This document shows, piece by piece, positions 1-14,400 of a DNA stretch of 64,000 nt. The notes under the pieces are model-generated. The model saw only the letters and a program-made list of their open reading frames with translations. It was not told the DNA's origin and did not search any database. Each line of letters starts with the position of its first letter. The first letter of the stretch is position 1. The stretch is from NCBI GenBank assembly GCA_944342015.1, contig CALVMC010000004.1, forward strand, positions 1-64,000, read 5' to 3'. Source of the stretch: an uncultured Clostridia bacterium (GTDB lineage: Bacteria; Bacillota; Clostridia; Christensenellales; CALVMC01). Position numbers and translations under genes: made by a program.

Positions 1-2400
1 TTGATTTTAGGCTCTTTCTCTTTTTTAACCTTTTCAGGTTTAACCTTTATCGGTTTTTCCTTTTTAATCTTTTCTTTTTTTACTTTCTCTTTCTTGTCTT
101 TTTTGCTTTCAATGTCTTCCGTTGCAGACTGTGTTTTTAAAGCTGCGGTATTAGGCATACCGAAGCCTGCGCTGCTTTGCGGAACACTTCTTACCTGCGC
201 TTGCGGCTGCCTTGCTTGCGCAGAAGACTGGCTTACTCCGTTAAATCTCGTTATCTGTTCGTTGGAAGTCGATTCGCCCGGCATGCTTCTTCTGACTAGC
301 ATTCCGTTTGCGCTTCCCACACTGCCCCTTGGCATAATCGGCGAAGATGTTGTTACATCCCTTCTTGTGTACTCTTCTCTTTGCGTGCTCTTTACTGCGG
401 TATTGTCTACTGTTGCAAGCGGCTCTTGTGCAAGTTTTCCTTTCTTAACCTTTTCAGGTTTTACCTTCTTGATTTTTTCAGGTTTAACCTTTATCGGTTT
501 TTCCTTTTTAATCTTTTCTTTCTTGACTTTTTCTTTCTTGCCCTTTTTGCTTTCCGTTGTCTCTGCAGAAGCTTGCGCTTTTAGCGCTGCAGTAGTAGGC
601 ATACCAAAGCCTGCGCCGCTTTGCGGAACACTTCTTACCTGTGCTTGCGGCTGCCTTGCCTGCGTAGAAGACTGGCTTGCTCCGTTAAATCTCGTTATCT
701 GCTCGTTGGAAGTCGATTCACCCGGCATGCTTCTTCTCACGAGCATTCCGTTTGCGCTTCCCACGCTGCCCCTTGGCATAATCGGCGAAGATGTTGTTAC
801 ATCCCTTCTTGTATACTCTTCTCTTTGCGTGCTCTTTACTGCGGTATTGTCTACTGTCGCAAGCGGCTCTTGTGCAAGTTTTCCTTTCTTAACCTTTTCG
901 GGTTTTACCTTTTTGATTTTTTCGGGCTTCTCTTTTTTAACCTTTTCAGGTTTAACCTTTATCGGTTTTTCCTTTTTAATCTTTTCTTTCTTGACTTTCT
1001 CTTTCTTGTCTTTTTTGCTTTCCGTTGTCTCTGCAGAAGCTTGCGCTTTTAAAGCTGCGGTATTAGGCATACCGAAGCCTGCGCTGCTTTGCGGAACACT
1101 TCTTACCTGCGCTTGTGGCTGCCTTGCCTGCGTAGAAGACTGAATTGCTCCGTTAAATCTCGTTATCTGCTCGTTGGAAGTCGACTCGCCCGGCATGCTT
1201 CTTCTGACTAGCATTCCGTTTGCGCTTCCCACGCTGCCCCTTGGCATAATCGGCGATGTTGTTACATCCCTTCTTGTATACTCTTCTCTTTGCGTGCTCT
1301 TTACTGCGGTATTGTCTACTGTCGCAAGCGGCTCTTGTGCAAGTTTTCCTTTCTTAACCTTTTCGGGTTTTACCTTTTTGATTTTTTCGGGCTTCTCTTT
1401 TTTAACCTTTTCAGGTTTAACCTTTATCGGTTTTTCCTTTTTAATCTTTTCTTTCTTGACTTTTTCTTTCTTGCCCTTTTTGCTTTCAATCTCTTCCGTT
1501 GCAGACTGCGCTTTTAAAGCTGCGGTATTAGGCATACCGAAGCCTGCGCCGCTCTGCGGAACACTTCTTACCTGTGCTTGTGGCTGCCTTGCCTGTGTGG
1601 AAGACTGGCTTGCTCCGTTAAATCTCGTTATCTGCTCGTTGGAAGTCGATTCACCCGGCATGCTTCTTCTGACCAGCATTCCGTTTGCACTTCCCACACT
1701 GCCCCTTGGCATAATCGGCGATGTTGTTACATCCCTTCTTGTATACTCTTCTCTTTGCGTGCTCTTTACTGCGGTATTGTCTACTGTCGCAAGCGGCTCT
1801 TGTGCAAGTTTTCCTTTCTTAACCTTTTCGGGTTTTACCTTTTTGATTTTTTCGGGCTTCTCTTTTTTAACCTTTTCAGGTTTAACCTTTATCGGTTTTT
1901 CCTTTTTAATCTTTTCTTTCTTGACTTTTTCTTTCTTGCCCTTTTTGCTTTCCGTTGTCTCTGCAGAAGCTTGCGCTTTTAGCGCTGCAGTAGTAGGCAT
2001 ACCAAAGCCTGCGCCGCTTTGCGGAACACTTCTTACCTGTGCTTGCGGCTGCCTTGCCTGCGTAGAAGACTGGCTTGCTCCGTTAAATCTCGTTATCTGC
2101 TCGTTGGAAGTCGATTCACCCGGCATGCTTCTTCTCACGAGCATTCCGTTTGCGCTTCCCACGCTGCCCCTTGGCATAATCGGCGAAGATGTTGTTACAT
2201 CCCTTCTTGTATACTCTTCTCTTTGCGTGCTCTTTACTGCGGTATTGTCTACTGTCGCAAGCGGCTCTTGTGCAAGTTTTCCTTTCTTAACCTTTTCGGG
2301 TTTTACCTTTTTGATTTTTTCGGGCTTCTCTTTTTTAACCTTTTCGGGTTTAACCTTTATCGGTTTTTCCTTTTTAATCTTTTCTTTCTTAGCCTTAATC
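1..2400 (-). repeat. Coding tandem repeat array, unit about 444-468 bp
   Basis: A conserved anchor (GGCTCTTGTGCAAG on the + strand) recurs at 421, 865, 1330, 1795 and 2263, giving periods of 444, 465, 465 and 468 bp, all multiples of three. The array continues through the left edge. Each unit encodes a Lys-rich stretch (KEKPIKVKPEKVKKEK type) followed by a conserved segment containing EYTRRDVTTSSPIMPRGS, MLVRRSMPGES and QITRFNG. Copies are almost identical at the nucleotide level, including third positions, so the expansion is recent or homogenised. Length differences come from in-frame presence or absence of short blocks: one KPEK block is missing in the 444-bp unit, and GEDV versus GDV codons vary on the + strand. 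Confidence 0.95.
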
Positions 2401-5400
2401 GGTTTTTCTTTTAAATTTTTATTGTCGTTAGCAGAAATTTTATTTTTATCGTTTTCAAGTTCCGATAATACTTCGTTGGGACTCTTAACTTTTATAGGTG
2501 TATGTTTGACAACTTCTCCGCTGTAAACAGGTTTTACAAAAGGTTTGTTATTTCCGTTTTGCGCAGATATGGGAGTATGCGCTACTTTTTCGGAAGAACC
2601 CATACCCAACTGTTTATTGGAAGAAGGCACGATTAAATTGTTCTGAGACAAATTCTGATATGACTTTTCGGGAATAACCTGCGGTTTAATATCTTTCTGT
2701 TTTTTAGATTTTTTAATCTTTTCGGCTTTGATTTTTACAGGTTTTATCTTTTTCTCTTTTATCTTTTTATCTTTGGTTTTTTCAGGTTTATTTTCGGAAG
2801 TTATAAATCTGTCGTTTGTTCTTTCCGATACACTTATAGATTTAGAAATAACAGGCACAATATCTGTGTGAATTGAAGTAAGATCTTTTTTCTTGGTCTT
2901 TTTAACTTTTTTGGATTTTACAATTTTTGCATCTATGGCATTATTTAATGTACCGTCACTAACTAAGGCGGTTTTTCTCTTTTTATCTATTTTGGCTTTG
3001 CGTTTTTTAGATTTACCGTAAACTTCATTGGGATCGGAAATCTCTCCTTCTCCGTAATACATTTTATCGACGGTAACAATAAAGTTTTTCTCATCCTTTG
3101 GCGGAGAAATCAGTCTGTTAACTCCGACAGGCATATCTTTGTTTGCTGGAACTTCACTTTTACTTACAACTAAAGCAGAACGGGCTTTTTTGTTCTTTTT
3201 ATATTTTTTTGCGTCGGTAACATGAATTTTCTGTTCGATTTTATTAGCTTTTGATTTTTTCTTATATTGAGCCCGTCTTACAAGTGCAATAAGTAAAAGG
3301 ATAAGTATTACTAAAAGAGTAGCACCTATTGCAATGGCAATAATCAAAAGATAATCGATGGTAGTTTTCTGTGTTTTTATAACAAAAGCCATAACGTCGC
3401 TTTCGATATGATTATCATCGCCTAAAATTCTTACATATATGGTATATTTTTTATTGGCTTTAAGGTCGTTGAAAATATTTTCAGTAGTCCACTCTCCGTC
3501 ATCTCCGATTTTATATTCGGCATTTTCGAGATACTCTAAAGCTATTGCGGAAGTGGTGGTTAAAATTAATATATCGGAAGGCACTTCGGCTTTAACTTTA
3601 TTAATAGTAAGCTGCGAAGTAAGATTATAACTGTAAAAATTCTTGGTCTCGGGAATTTCGGCATAAATAGTGTAAGTGCCGGCATCTTTAATCTTACCGT
3701 CTATTTTTGCAATTTTATTTCCTGCGGCGTCGACAATATAATAGTTTACATAAACATTGTAAAGTCCTGTACCGGGAACTACCTGAACCAAGTTACCCTG
3801 CTTTTCGCCGTTATAATCAAAAACGCCGCTTTCATATTGCAATAGTCCTTCCCAACTGATCTGATTGATCGTAAGTTCGGCGAAATCGCTTTCGCCTTTA
3901 TAATTATAATCATCGATTACAGCTTTCATATAATATACGCCGGCGTCAACCGGGGTATAATTAATTTCCTGATAACTGCTACCGTTTTTGACATAATACT
4001 TAATATAAGTATTGTAATCGCAATTTACATAAGGAGTTATGGGTTCTCTGTAATCTAAAACAAGATCGTCAATGCTAACAGGAGCAACAGCTTTTACTAT
4101 ATTTATTGACGAAGTAATATTCCCTTCATAATTGTCGTTATAAACATTTATAACAACATTGTAGGTTCCAACGCTTACAGGAACTACTTCACTGTCTCCG
4201 ATAAAGTATTTAACCGATCTGATTAAATTATCGCTATAATCGCTTCCGCTGCTGTCTGTTACATTATATAGAACATCTATTTTTGCATTTATGTAATCAT
4301 AATCGGTTTTTGAAATTTTGATAGTCAAAACTTGTTTTTGGACAACGATTCTGAAAGGATTTACCGTATAGTTAGAAGCTCCGTTACCGCTTAATTCACC
4401 TGTTACGAAGTAAACGCCTGCGTTAATAATATCGGAAACTTCTTGGAGAGCGAAAGTTGAAATATTTGCGTCGTTATCTTTAAATACAGTTAAATTAGTT
4501 AAAGATAAACCTGTATCACCGCTTAAATTGAAATATGATTTTAAAGAATTCCAAAAATCCGTGCCGTTATAATATAAGTTATTTAAATCTGCGGTTCCTG
4601 CATAGGCGAGATTCAAAGCTTGCGGAGTAATAGTAAATACAAAATTCTTGTAATTTTCGTTTATAATGATATTGGCGCTGTTGTAGGTTAAAATCTGATA
4701 AGAAGAAAAATTATATTGCCTTACATCTTCCCCTGTATTTCTTATCAATTTAACGGTAACTTTTTCTCCGTTATCCATATAATGATTAACAACGATATTG
4801 GGATCTTGATAGCCGTACTGCTTCGTAAATAAGGCTTTTTCTTGATCTGTAAAATCGTTATAATTCAATGTAACTGTTTTAGGATTGATAATAAATTTAC
4901 CTGTGCCGTTTACAACAACTAAATCGAAATTCACCTTGTCGTTTTCATTGAAGAATTCAGCCGAAGTAAAGGCATAGGAACCTACATTTTCTCCTGGTTG
5001 TCTTACGAGAATATATCTTAAATTATAACTATATCCGTTATCTAATACTAATTGTTTTTGACCTGTAATCTGCCCTTCCGTTTCTCCATAAATCTTATTG
5101 TAAACATTAGGTTCGATTTCGACTTTCAATTTAGTAATACTGAATTTACCTGCGCCGTTGATAATGGAAGCGGTAAAGTTATCGTTATCGATATTTTTTA
5201 CACCTATAAAATCATATACTCCTACCGTTTCTCCCGCTTGTCTTTCAAGAGTAATGGTAATGTTAAAATTGCCTCTTTTTATGTGGATAACGAATTCAGG
5301 ATCGTTGCTTCCGAAAGACTTACTGTAACTTGAAGGGGTTATATTGATATTTTGTTTTTCAATTACAACATCATTATAGCTTACGGAACCCACGGGAACA

Positions 5401-8400
5401 CCGCCATACATAAGAGTATAATTGCTGTTCGAGGAAACTCCCTCGGCAAGAGAAATTATCATAGTATAAGTACCGGCATTAAGGTCGGTGCTATAAGGAT
5501 AATTAATATCGTTAGCGTCCTGCATATATATAAGGAGAGAAACACTGTCGCTGCCGATAAGTCCTGAAATATTAAAGGTATTGATAAGACTGCTCAGACT
5601 TAAAAGTTGCCCGAAAACGAAATTTCTTTTAATCCAATTTAAAGTAATACCTGATTTTCCAACGGAAATTCTGAAATAACCGTCCTCATCGACATTTCCC
5701 GAAAGTAGCACTGCCCTATAATTGGAAGAGCGCAAGTCAATGGAAATTTTATAATCTCCCTGATTAATAAGAGAAGTTTGTTCTCCCAAAAGATTATAAA
5801 TTTTTATTCCGGGAGATATAGTGTCACTGGGATACGGAATATTGTTTTCGAAGCCTTCTCCGGTTTTTAAAGAGTATGTAATATTCCCCGATAAATCCAA
5901 ACCGGTATAGCTTAAATTACTTGCATAAACATTATAATATAAAGTATAAGGATTAATTTCAAAATTAATATCGGAATCGAAATTGTTGTAATTTGAAGAA
6001 CCTGTGATTTTTAAATGGATACTGTAAGAGCCTGCATTATACAATTCCGATACATTATTATTTGTAAGCTCTATAAATACGCCGCTTGAATTTAATTCAT
6101 TTATAACATCGCTTACACCTTTTTCCGACAAATCATTGAAAGTGAAAACAGAAGCTTTATAAACCTTTGAAATTTTTCCGTCTGCATAGTCTTCACCGAA
6201 AAGCATTTCATTAGTGAGATTGATTTTATTTATGGTGAACACTGCAACAATGTTCCCGCCGACAATTTCATATTTATCCGCACAAGAACCGACAGGAACA
6301 AATTTAATATTGTAAATTCCCGCATTTCTTACCGTATCAATTTCATTTCCGGAGTTATCAACGAACACGAATTTATAATCCAAATCGCTTATGATATCAT
6401 TAAAAACATAATTGAGTGTATAACTTACACTGCTTCTGTAATCGTAATCGCTGTAATAATTTAAGATATTGCTTTGAATATCGGTTTGACTTTCCGTTAC
6501 GGTATCATTCATTTTAAGTAATGAAATTTCAAAATTCGAAACAGCGATTTTTTTAGTCGATACGGTAAAAGAATAATTATTGTTAAGTATTCTTACAATA
6601 TAGTTATCATTAGCATATTTGAGAGTTACCGAAAGGGTTATAAGATACTCGCCTACATCGAAAAGAGTTAACTTGGACTTATCGGAAGAGCCTGAATCAC
6701 CGCTTGTTATATTTGTATATTCCCATTGGTAAGATTCTATATAATCGGTGTCGCCTGAAACGAATAAAGAGAGTCCTTCTTCGGAATATTCGGCAGAAGC
6801 CGCTCCGATATCGTTCGTGATTAAATATGTGATTTCTTTTTTTGCTACACTGAATGTAAATTCCTTTTTAGTTTTATTATAATTTGTACCCGAAAAACTG
6901 CTTACGATTATTTCTATTACATAATCACCGGCATTCTGAACCGTTGCGACATACTGATTATAATTATTTTGAGTAAACTGTAAATCAGCATTGATTTTAT
7001 TTCCGTTAACTATTTTAAATACCGAAATATCGGAAATATTTATAATGTATCTTTCTCCGTTAAAGGTTACAGAACAAGGAACGGATAATTTTTGAAGCAC
7101 TTCCTGATATACGAAGGAATTATTTTCAGTAAGAAGCGTCCCCTCATACGAAGGTACGAACAAATCGAAAACATCGCCTAAAACGGAGGTTTTCAATACC
7201 GAATATCGGAAATTAAAATAAGTACCGCTTGTGCTTCCGTTATAAAGCGTGAAATAGGAAACCTTATTTCCGCTGCCTGCTACTCTCAAAATATAATTGC
7301 CTGCGTCACTCATAACGGAGGAAGAGAAGTAATCCGGAAGTTGCGAAGAAGCGTAAGCAAACGACAATCCGAAATCGTCTTTTGCTATGCCCGAATAATT
7401 ATTGTAAGTATCGCCGTTTATTACAAAAGGCGCACCTTGCGAATCGGTAAGGGTAATATATTGTGAAAAATCAATATTTGTTCCGTATGTGAAATTAGAC
7501 GGCGCAAAATATGTAAGGTATATTTTTTTATTTGAAACATTAAGAGTAAAACCGTCTGCCGATAAATTTTCGGTATCATAGTTATTTGTAAATGCAGTTT
7601 TTTCCGTTTGCGTAATATTGGAGTTATAATTAATAGTATAAGTCAAATTTACACCTGAATAACTTGACGGAATGAAAACCGAACCGTAACTAATTTTTAT
7701 TGAATCAATATTATTTATATCTTCACTTAAAATTCCGTAAAGGAAACTTTTATCGATACTGAACTCTTTCAAACCGTCATACTCGGTATTGAATATTCCT
7801 GAAATGCTGATTTTTCTTTTTAAGGTTTTACCGATGTTTAAGGTATATTTATTTGACTCTGCGCTTTCGGTAACGGTCTGTTTTGTTCCGTTAAAATATA
7901 CTTCGAGTTCGTAGCAATTCAAAACGCTGCTAACTGCGCTCAATTCAATGGTAATAGTTTTATTTTCGCCTACCGAAGCAGTATCCAAATTCAATATAAC
8001 GGTAAAGTTATGAACGGAAAGAATACCTGTCAGCGTATAATCTGTATTTAAAATTAAAGCTGTTTTAGAATTATTTCCAGCATACTCTTTTTCTACATTC
8101 GTTAAATCGACTCTTGCAATTCTTTTATTAATTGTTGCCTGACCGGTTGTACTGCCGAGAACATCGAGAACATAATTAGAACTTCCTCTGAAATTATAAG
8201 TTACGTTGCTTCCCCCTACATTAGCACTACTAAAATAAGCGGTTATTACAAGATTTTTTTCTTCGCTTGTCAAATTATTATCATCGATAAAACCTGTAAT
8301 ATTGAAATTAAAACCTTCTGCTTTTTGACCGCCACTGAAAATCGTATTACTATAAAGTGAATCGTAAGTTTTCGATAAGTTTGAAATTACTATTTGCCTT

Positions 8401-11400
8401 GCCGTTATCTGTCCGTTTAATGTATAACTGTTTAATATGTTGACATTTTCGAAATCGGAATTCAATTCCCATACTATTTTTACCATTCCGGCATTAACTG
8501 TTTCATAATAAACTTTTAATTCAATACTGAATAGCAATGAATAATATTCATTGCTGAAATTAACGGTTAAATCGCTACCGCTCAAACTGTAAGTTATATA
8601 GCTGCTGCTTATTCCGGAAGTTGCAATTTCAATATAATCGGACAAGTTTTTATTCTGCGGAATTACAATTAAACTGTTACCGTCATATTCTTTGCTTAAA
8701 ACATCTTTAAATGTTATGCTTATATCTCTTTTAACTATTTCGACTGCGTTTAAAACGGTTACATAAAAATCGTCTCTATAAATTAAAATCTGTAAATCAT
8801 ATAAATTACTGTCGTCCCCTTTAAGTACAGACTGCGTACCGCCTTTAAGATAAATATTTAAACTCTGTAATCCTACTCCTGCCCCGCTTAAAATAAAGTT
8901 ATTTTGAAAAACAGTTGTATCTAAAATAATATTATCGTTTTCAATAACTCCGACAAGGGCTAATTTAGTTATATCTATTCCCGTTATAGTGTTTGACCCG
9001 TCATACTGCTTTACGGTATAAGGATAGGATAATGTCAAAGTTCTTTTATTTATTGTAACATTTAGATTGCTGTAATTTTGGGGTATAGTATAATATCCGG
9101 TAAATATACCGTTTTCACTTAAAGAAACCTTTATCGATTGCTGCACTCCCACCTTTTTAAAATCGAAATCGGTTAAACTATAAACCAGTTCGTCTATAAA
9201 AAGTTCGGGAAGTTTTGAGTCCGAACTTGTCTGACCGCCGATTATACCTATGAAGTAAAAGCCTGAAATCTGACTGCTGTCGTTATTAATTACGGTGTAT
9301 CCTTGACCGGACAAAAGAAATTGTTTTAGAAGTTCTTTGAGTTCTGATTCGTTTGTCGCATCCCCGTACATAAAATTCAATGAACTGAAATTAACTTCTT
9401 TCTGACTTTTAAGTATTATGAGACTGTCGGTAAAAGTAAAACTGTTTCTTCCCGATATGGAATAATTGGAATCGGAAGTGAAATTAACGGTGTAACTAAG
9501 TTCCACATAATTTGCAGAACCTAAATATAAGTCGTTGAATAATGTAATATCGTTAAGCGATTTTGATAAATTTATATAGAAACCGCTTTGCGAAAAATTT
9601 AAAGAAGGCATTGCTAAATTCCATAATTTTTCGGCAATTTGCTCTTCTGAATTGAAGTCTCCGTAATAAAAGGAGATTTTACCTACATCGATACCGTTAA
9701 ATAACGATGCAAAATCAACGTAAAAATCGTATCTGTAAATATTAACATTTATATTACCGTTATTGTTAAGTATGAAATTATATGAGCCGATTCCTTCGAT
9801 ATCGTTATTTATACTCATCGTAATATAATAGGAACCGCAATCGAGACTACCCGAAGAAGAAGGGATACCTTGGTTGTAAAAAACAAAATTTAAATACTGT
9901 TGTAAATTTGAATTTTCTAAATTGTTTTTTATCGTGTCACTTGTGAATGTAAATTGAATATTAGATTTAGCAGTATTTACAAAAGTAGCAGGAAGAAGTC
10001 TTGAATTGTATTCCTGCAAAATATCGGGAACTGTAACCAAAATATTAGCCTTGACGACTTCAAAAGTAAAGCATCTCGAAAAATAGTTTACTGAATCTTC
10101 GCTGACGGTGACTGAATAGTTTCCGTCAAAACTCACCGTTATTGTATTGTTGTCTGAAACGGGTATTAAATCGGTTAACACATAATAATCCCCGAATGAA
10201 AAATTAACCAGTTTAAAATTCGCCCTTTCAAAATCCATTAAAGCGATATTTCCCGAAACAATATCGTAAAACTCATCGGTTGAATTCATTATTGAACCGT
10301 AGGTATATTCGCCGTATTCGAAAAAGGCTTTGTTGAATTTTATAGTTAAAGGCCTTTTGGAAACTGTAAAAGTATCGCTTCCTATAAGTACCAAATCATA
10401 ATTGGAATCACTAACGGAATTTAACAATACCTGATAACTACCCGCAATGACGGCACTAGTCCCGCCGTTAAAAGAAATGGTATAATTATTATAATCGTTT
10501 TTTAAACTATAACCTGTAAGTATATTTGCAAGGTCGGAAATGTTCACGTTTGCGGTATTGACAGTAAACAGTTCGGTTGCCGAGGGGAAAGGCTCTCCGT
10601 AAGTTAAATTAACATAATTTCCGTTTAACTCAAATAAAATCTGCTTTTTAAATATTTCAAAAGCTTCTTTAAAGACAAAACTATTATTTTCAATTTCAGC
10701 CTGAATATCGCTTCCGTTAAGCGAAACGGTCTCTACGACAAAATTCTGAATTCCGCCGCCTATATAGCTAACTTTAACGGTAATATTGTATTTGCCTGCA
10801 TTTTCACCTTTACTTCTTATAATGCTGACAGCAAAACTGTTTTGAATATCGTTGGAATTTAAAATTTCGCTTGATATAGATTGAGTATCGCTATTTAAAA
10901 TGAGATATGTAAATAAAGGATCGCTTTCACTGTAAATTTTCGATAATTCTCCGTTAATAATAACTTTCAGCCCAGCTTTATTTACGGTAAATTTCGAAGA
11001 TGTTGCCCCCGATATAATAGCTCCTTCGGAATCTTTATAGTACTTATTTACAATCTTATAGTTATCGTTTAAAATACCGAGAATCGATATATCGTATTCA
11101 CCTGCGTCCGAAATCTTATCGAAAACAGTATTTCCTTTTTTTATGGTAAATGTAAGACCTTCTTTAATCTGACTTAACTGTATATCGGTTAAATTTTGAA
11201 CTACCGATGAATGAGAGCTGTTTACCGCAATTTCTGTATATTCGGAAAGAGAGATGTTTGCTCCGTCATAATTTTTACTTGATTCTTTATAAGTTACATC
11301 AATTTTTAAAGGTAAAATTTCAAAAGTAGTACTGCTTAAAATCAACTGATAATCATTAAGCCCGCTTATAGAATTATTCAATAAATTTCTGATATCGCTT

Positions 11401-14400
11401 TCACTTATAGAAAATCCTATATTGTAAACTCCGACATTTCCGCTTTCATCGTATGAATAACCTAACTCACTTTTTAAAGCATTTTCAATGCTTGACGCAA
11501 AATCTTTAAGTGCATTGCTTACATAAAATTTAATAACTAATTTATCTGTATTGAAATCCTGAGTATAAATAATCTGATTCCCGTCATTTGCGGTTATATA
11601 TTCTATCGAAATATTTATTATTTTTTTAAGTTTCGCTGCCAAAATACTTTGACTGTATGTTTTTCCTGCACTGTTTGAAAGACTAACTGTAACACTGTCA
11701 TTTTCCGAGAGATTTGTAATATTATAACGGTAATCGTAATAAGGAATATCGGAATCGGAAGATGTTAAACTTTCTTCCCCGAAAGTTACGCTGACCGTAC
11801 TTCCGCTTAAAGAAGTATCTTTTAAATATAAATAATGATTATTATTATTTATATCATAAATAACATGGTAGACAAACGAAGGTAACTCCTTATCTATTTT
11901 AATAACGATAGGCTGAGAATCGTTATAAGTTCCGTTCCCTGCCTCATTTCGTATAATAACATTATATATACCGCTTGCGGTAAAATCGATATTATAGAAA
12001 TTACCCGATTTATTGATTGCATTCCAATTAAATCCGCCGTCGGTGCTATAACTTACCGTATTTCCGCTTATATTTAAAGAACTCAAAGAAATCTGAATTC
12101 TTACCGATTTGTCCGACCAACTGTCTGCCGTATAATCGGAACTTGTTCCGTTATCGGTTTTATACAAATTATAATTTATATCCGAAGGTTCGGAAAAGTC
12201 AGTCTTGACAAAATAAGAGTATTCCGTACTTATACCGGTAAGAGTCGACCTTATATTTACCGTTAATTTATAAACTCCGTTATACTGAGCGTCTTTTTTA
12301 AATGAAAAATTGAGAGCCTCCAAAGAATCTTTTGTCACGGAAATAGAACTTCCGCTAAAACTCTCATTCAGAAAATTTAAATTTGAAACAGACTCGCCGT
12401 CTTTTTCAAAAGAAACGGAATAGGTGTAAGAGCCGTAAAAAAGCCCTGAATTTATTATGGAAACGGAAACGGATGAACTGCTCCACTGTGCGTTTTCCTC
12501 ATCGCCTATAATTTCGTATTTACCATTCTCGTTATTTGCGGTAATAAGTATTTCCGGTCCGTTATTATAATCGACTATTAAATAAAATTCCTTATCTTTC
12601 CCCGAGAAAACGCTATCGGTACTGCCGGATTTATAATTAACCGTGTAAGAAATATAATACAAACCCTCGCCTAAATTAATAGGTCTGTTATAATAGCTGT
12701 ATGTTTTTGTAACGCTTTCGGATAAAGTCTCTACTTTGTTTATGGAATATTTAATAAAATAGAAATTAAATCCGTTATTTAAAAGTTCCGGAACGAGAAG
12801 AACGTTATTATCTGAATAATAAACATCTTTGCCTCCGAATTTATTAGATAAGGCAGTTAAACTGTTATTGTCGGAAATTTTAGTAATATTATTCGATAGC
12901 GCAACTTGACCGCTGCAATCGATTTTTACTCTTACGGGAATTATTCTTTCGCCGGACACTGCAAAAAGCCTGATATATAAATAACCGTTGAAAGAAGTCG
13001 ATAAGACTATATCACTTTCTTCGCTCTGCCCTACGCCTATGGAAGAAAGAAGTTTGTCAGAACCCGGCACTAACGAAGTTTTTTGATAAAGTATATTCGA
13101 AAAATTATAATTATCTGATACCGTTACATCAAACGGTACATTTATTGAAAAATCACTTTTGTAAAGCGAAATGTTTATATTAAGGCTTTCGCCGTTTAAT
13201 ATCAAATCTCCTTCGCTTATTTTTGAAGAAGAGGTATTAACTCTGTAAAGTTCGGTTTGAAAATCCGGTAAGGATTTGAGAACCTTAGTATAAAAATACA
13301 AAACTTCTTGACTTCCGGCTTCGTTTCTGGCTCTTAAAACTACCGAGGTATTAGAGTCGTAATCAATGAACACCCCTTGCACGCTGTCGTAAGTCATCCA
13401 AACTAAATTTTCGCCTATTCCCACGGAATATTCAAAATAAATCGGACTGAGATTGGAAGAAGATACATTTGAAAGATTCATAAGTATCTGTAAACTGTCG
13501 TTTGTCCATTCCGTGGTATAATGGGAATAATCTCCGACAGTTGTTTGGGTTAAATTCAATAAGCTTTTACTGCCGTCATCTTTTACGGAATATGCGCTGA
13601 GTCCCGTAAATAACGAAGACAAATCCCTTTTATCTATTTTTACCGCAAATGTATCGGGACAAATATATTCAATGTAGTACTCATTAATATTCCCTAAACT
13701 TTTTACGGCTCTGAACTCATATACGGTATTTGCGCTATCGCTGATAGTAAGTCCGCTTTCAGGCATTAAATTCCATGTCAGCTCGCCCGAGCCCGCAGCC
13801 CTGTAATAATACTGAACAGTAATATTGCTATCGCCGAAAAGTGTTTTGTTTTCGATATTAAGAGTTACATTTTGATTTGTCCATGTTCCGTAATAATTAT
13901 TTGATGCCGAAATTGAAGAAACGGAAAAATAAGGCATTGCAAACTGAAAATTAGCCGTAAAATAACTTGTTGCACCTTTATTTCCTAGTTCGTCTTGAAG
14001 ATAGAAGGCAAGATAATATTTTCCTTCCGGAGTGTTTTCGTTAAAGCCTAAATCGGAAAGCGTAACGCTGTTTGCAGAATTGAGATTTATCTTTTTAAAA
14101 TCTCCGTCGTCTATTGTCGGGGCGCTATCTTGTGAGTATTTTGCGTATCCGAAATACAAACTGTTCAAAGAGCCGTAATTTATATTAAATGTATCCGAAG
14201 ATATTTGTTCAAAGCTAACAATATCCCCCGTTCTTAAAGTGTACATTTCGCCGTTTACGGTTTGACCGCTTAAATAAACTTCGCCCACATCGTCGGATGA
14301 AGAATCAATTTTTAAAATTTCAACTCTCCCGACCTCTGCAATTTGATAAATTCTGTCACCCGATTTAGCGCCTAACCCTAAAACGACATTTACGTTATTG

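Noticed and set aside
1-2526. Long + strand open frames with Phe/Leu/Ser-rich repeats
   Set aside because: They are the antisense of the Lys/Glu-rich repeats of the minus-strand giant gene. They appear only where the repeats exist, have no ribosome sites and would encode implausible poly-Phe proteins.
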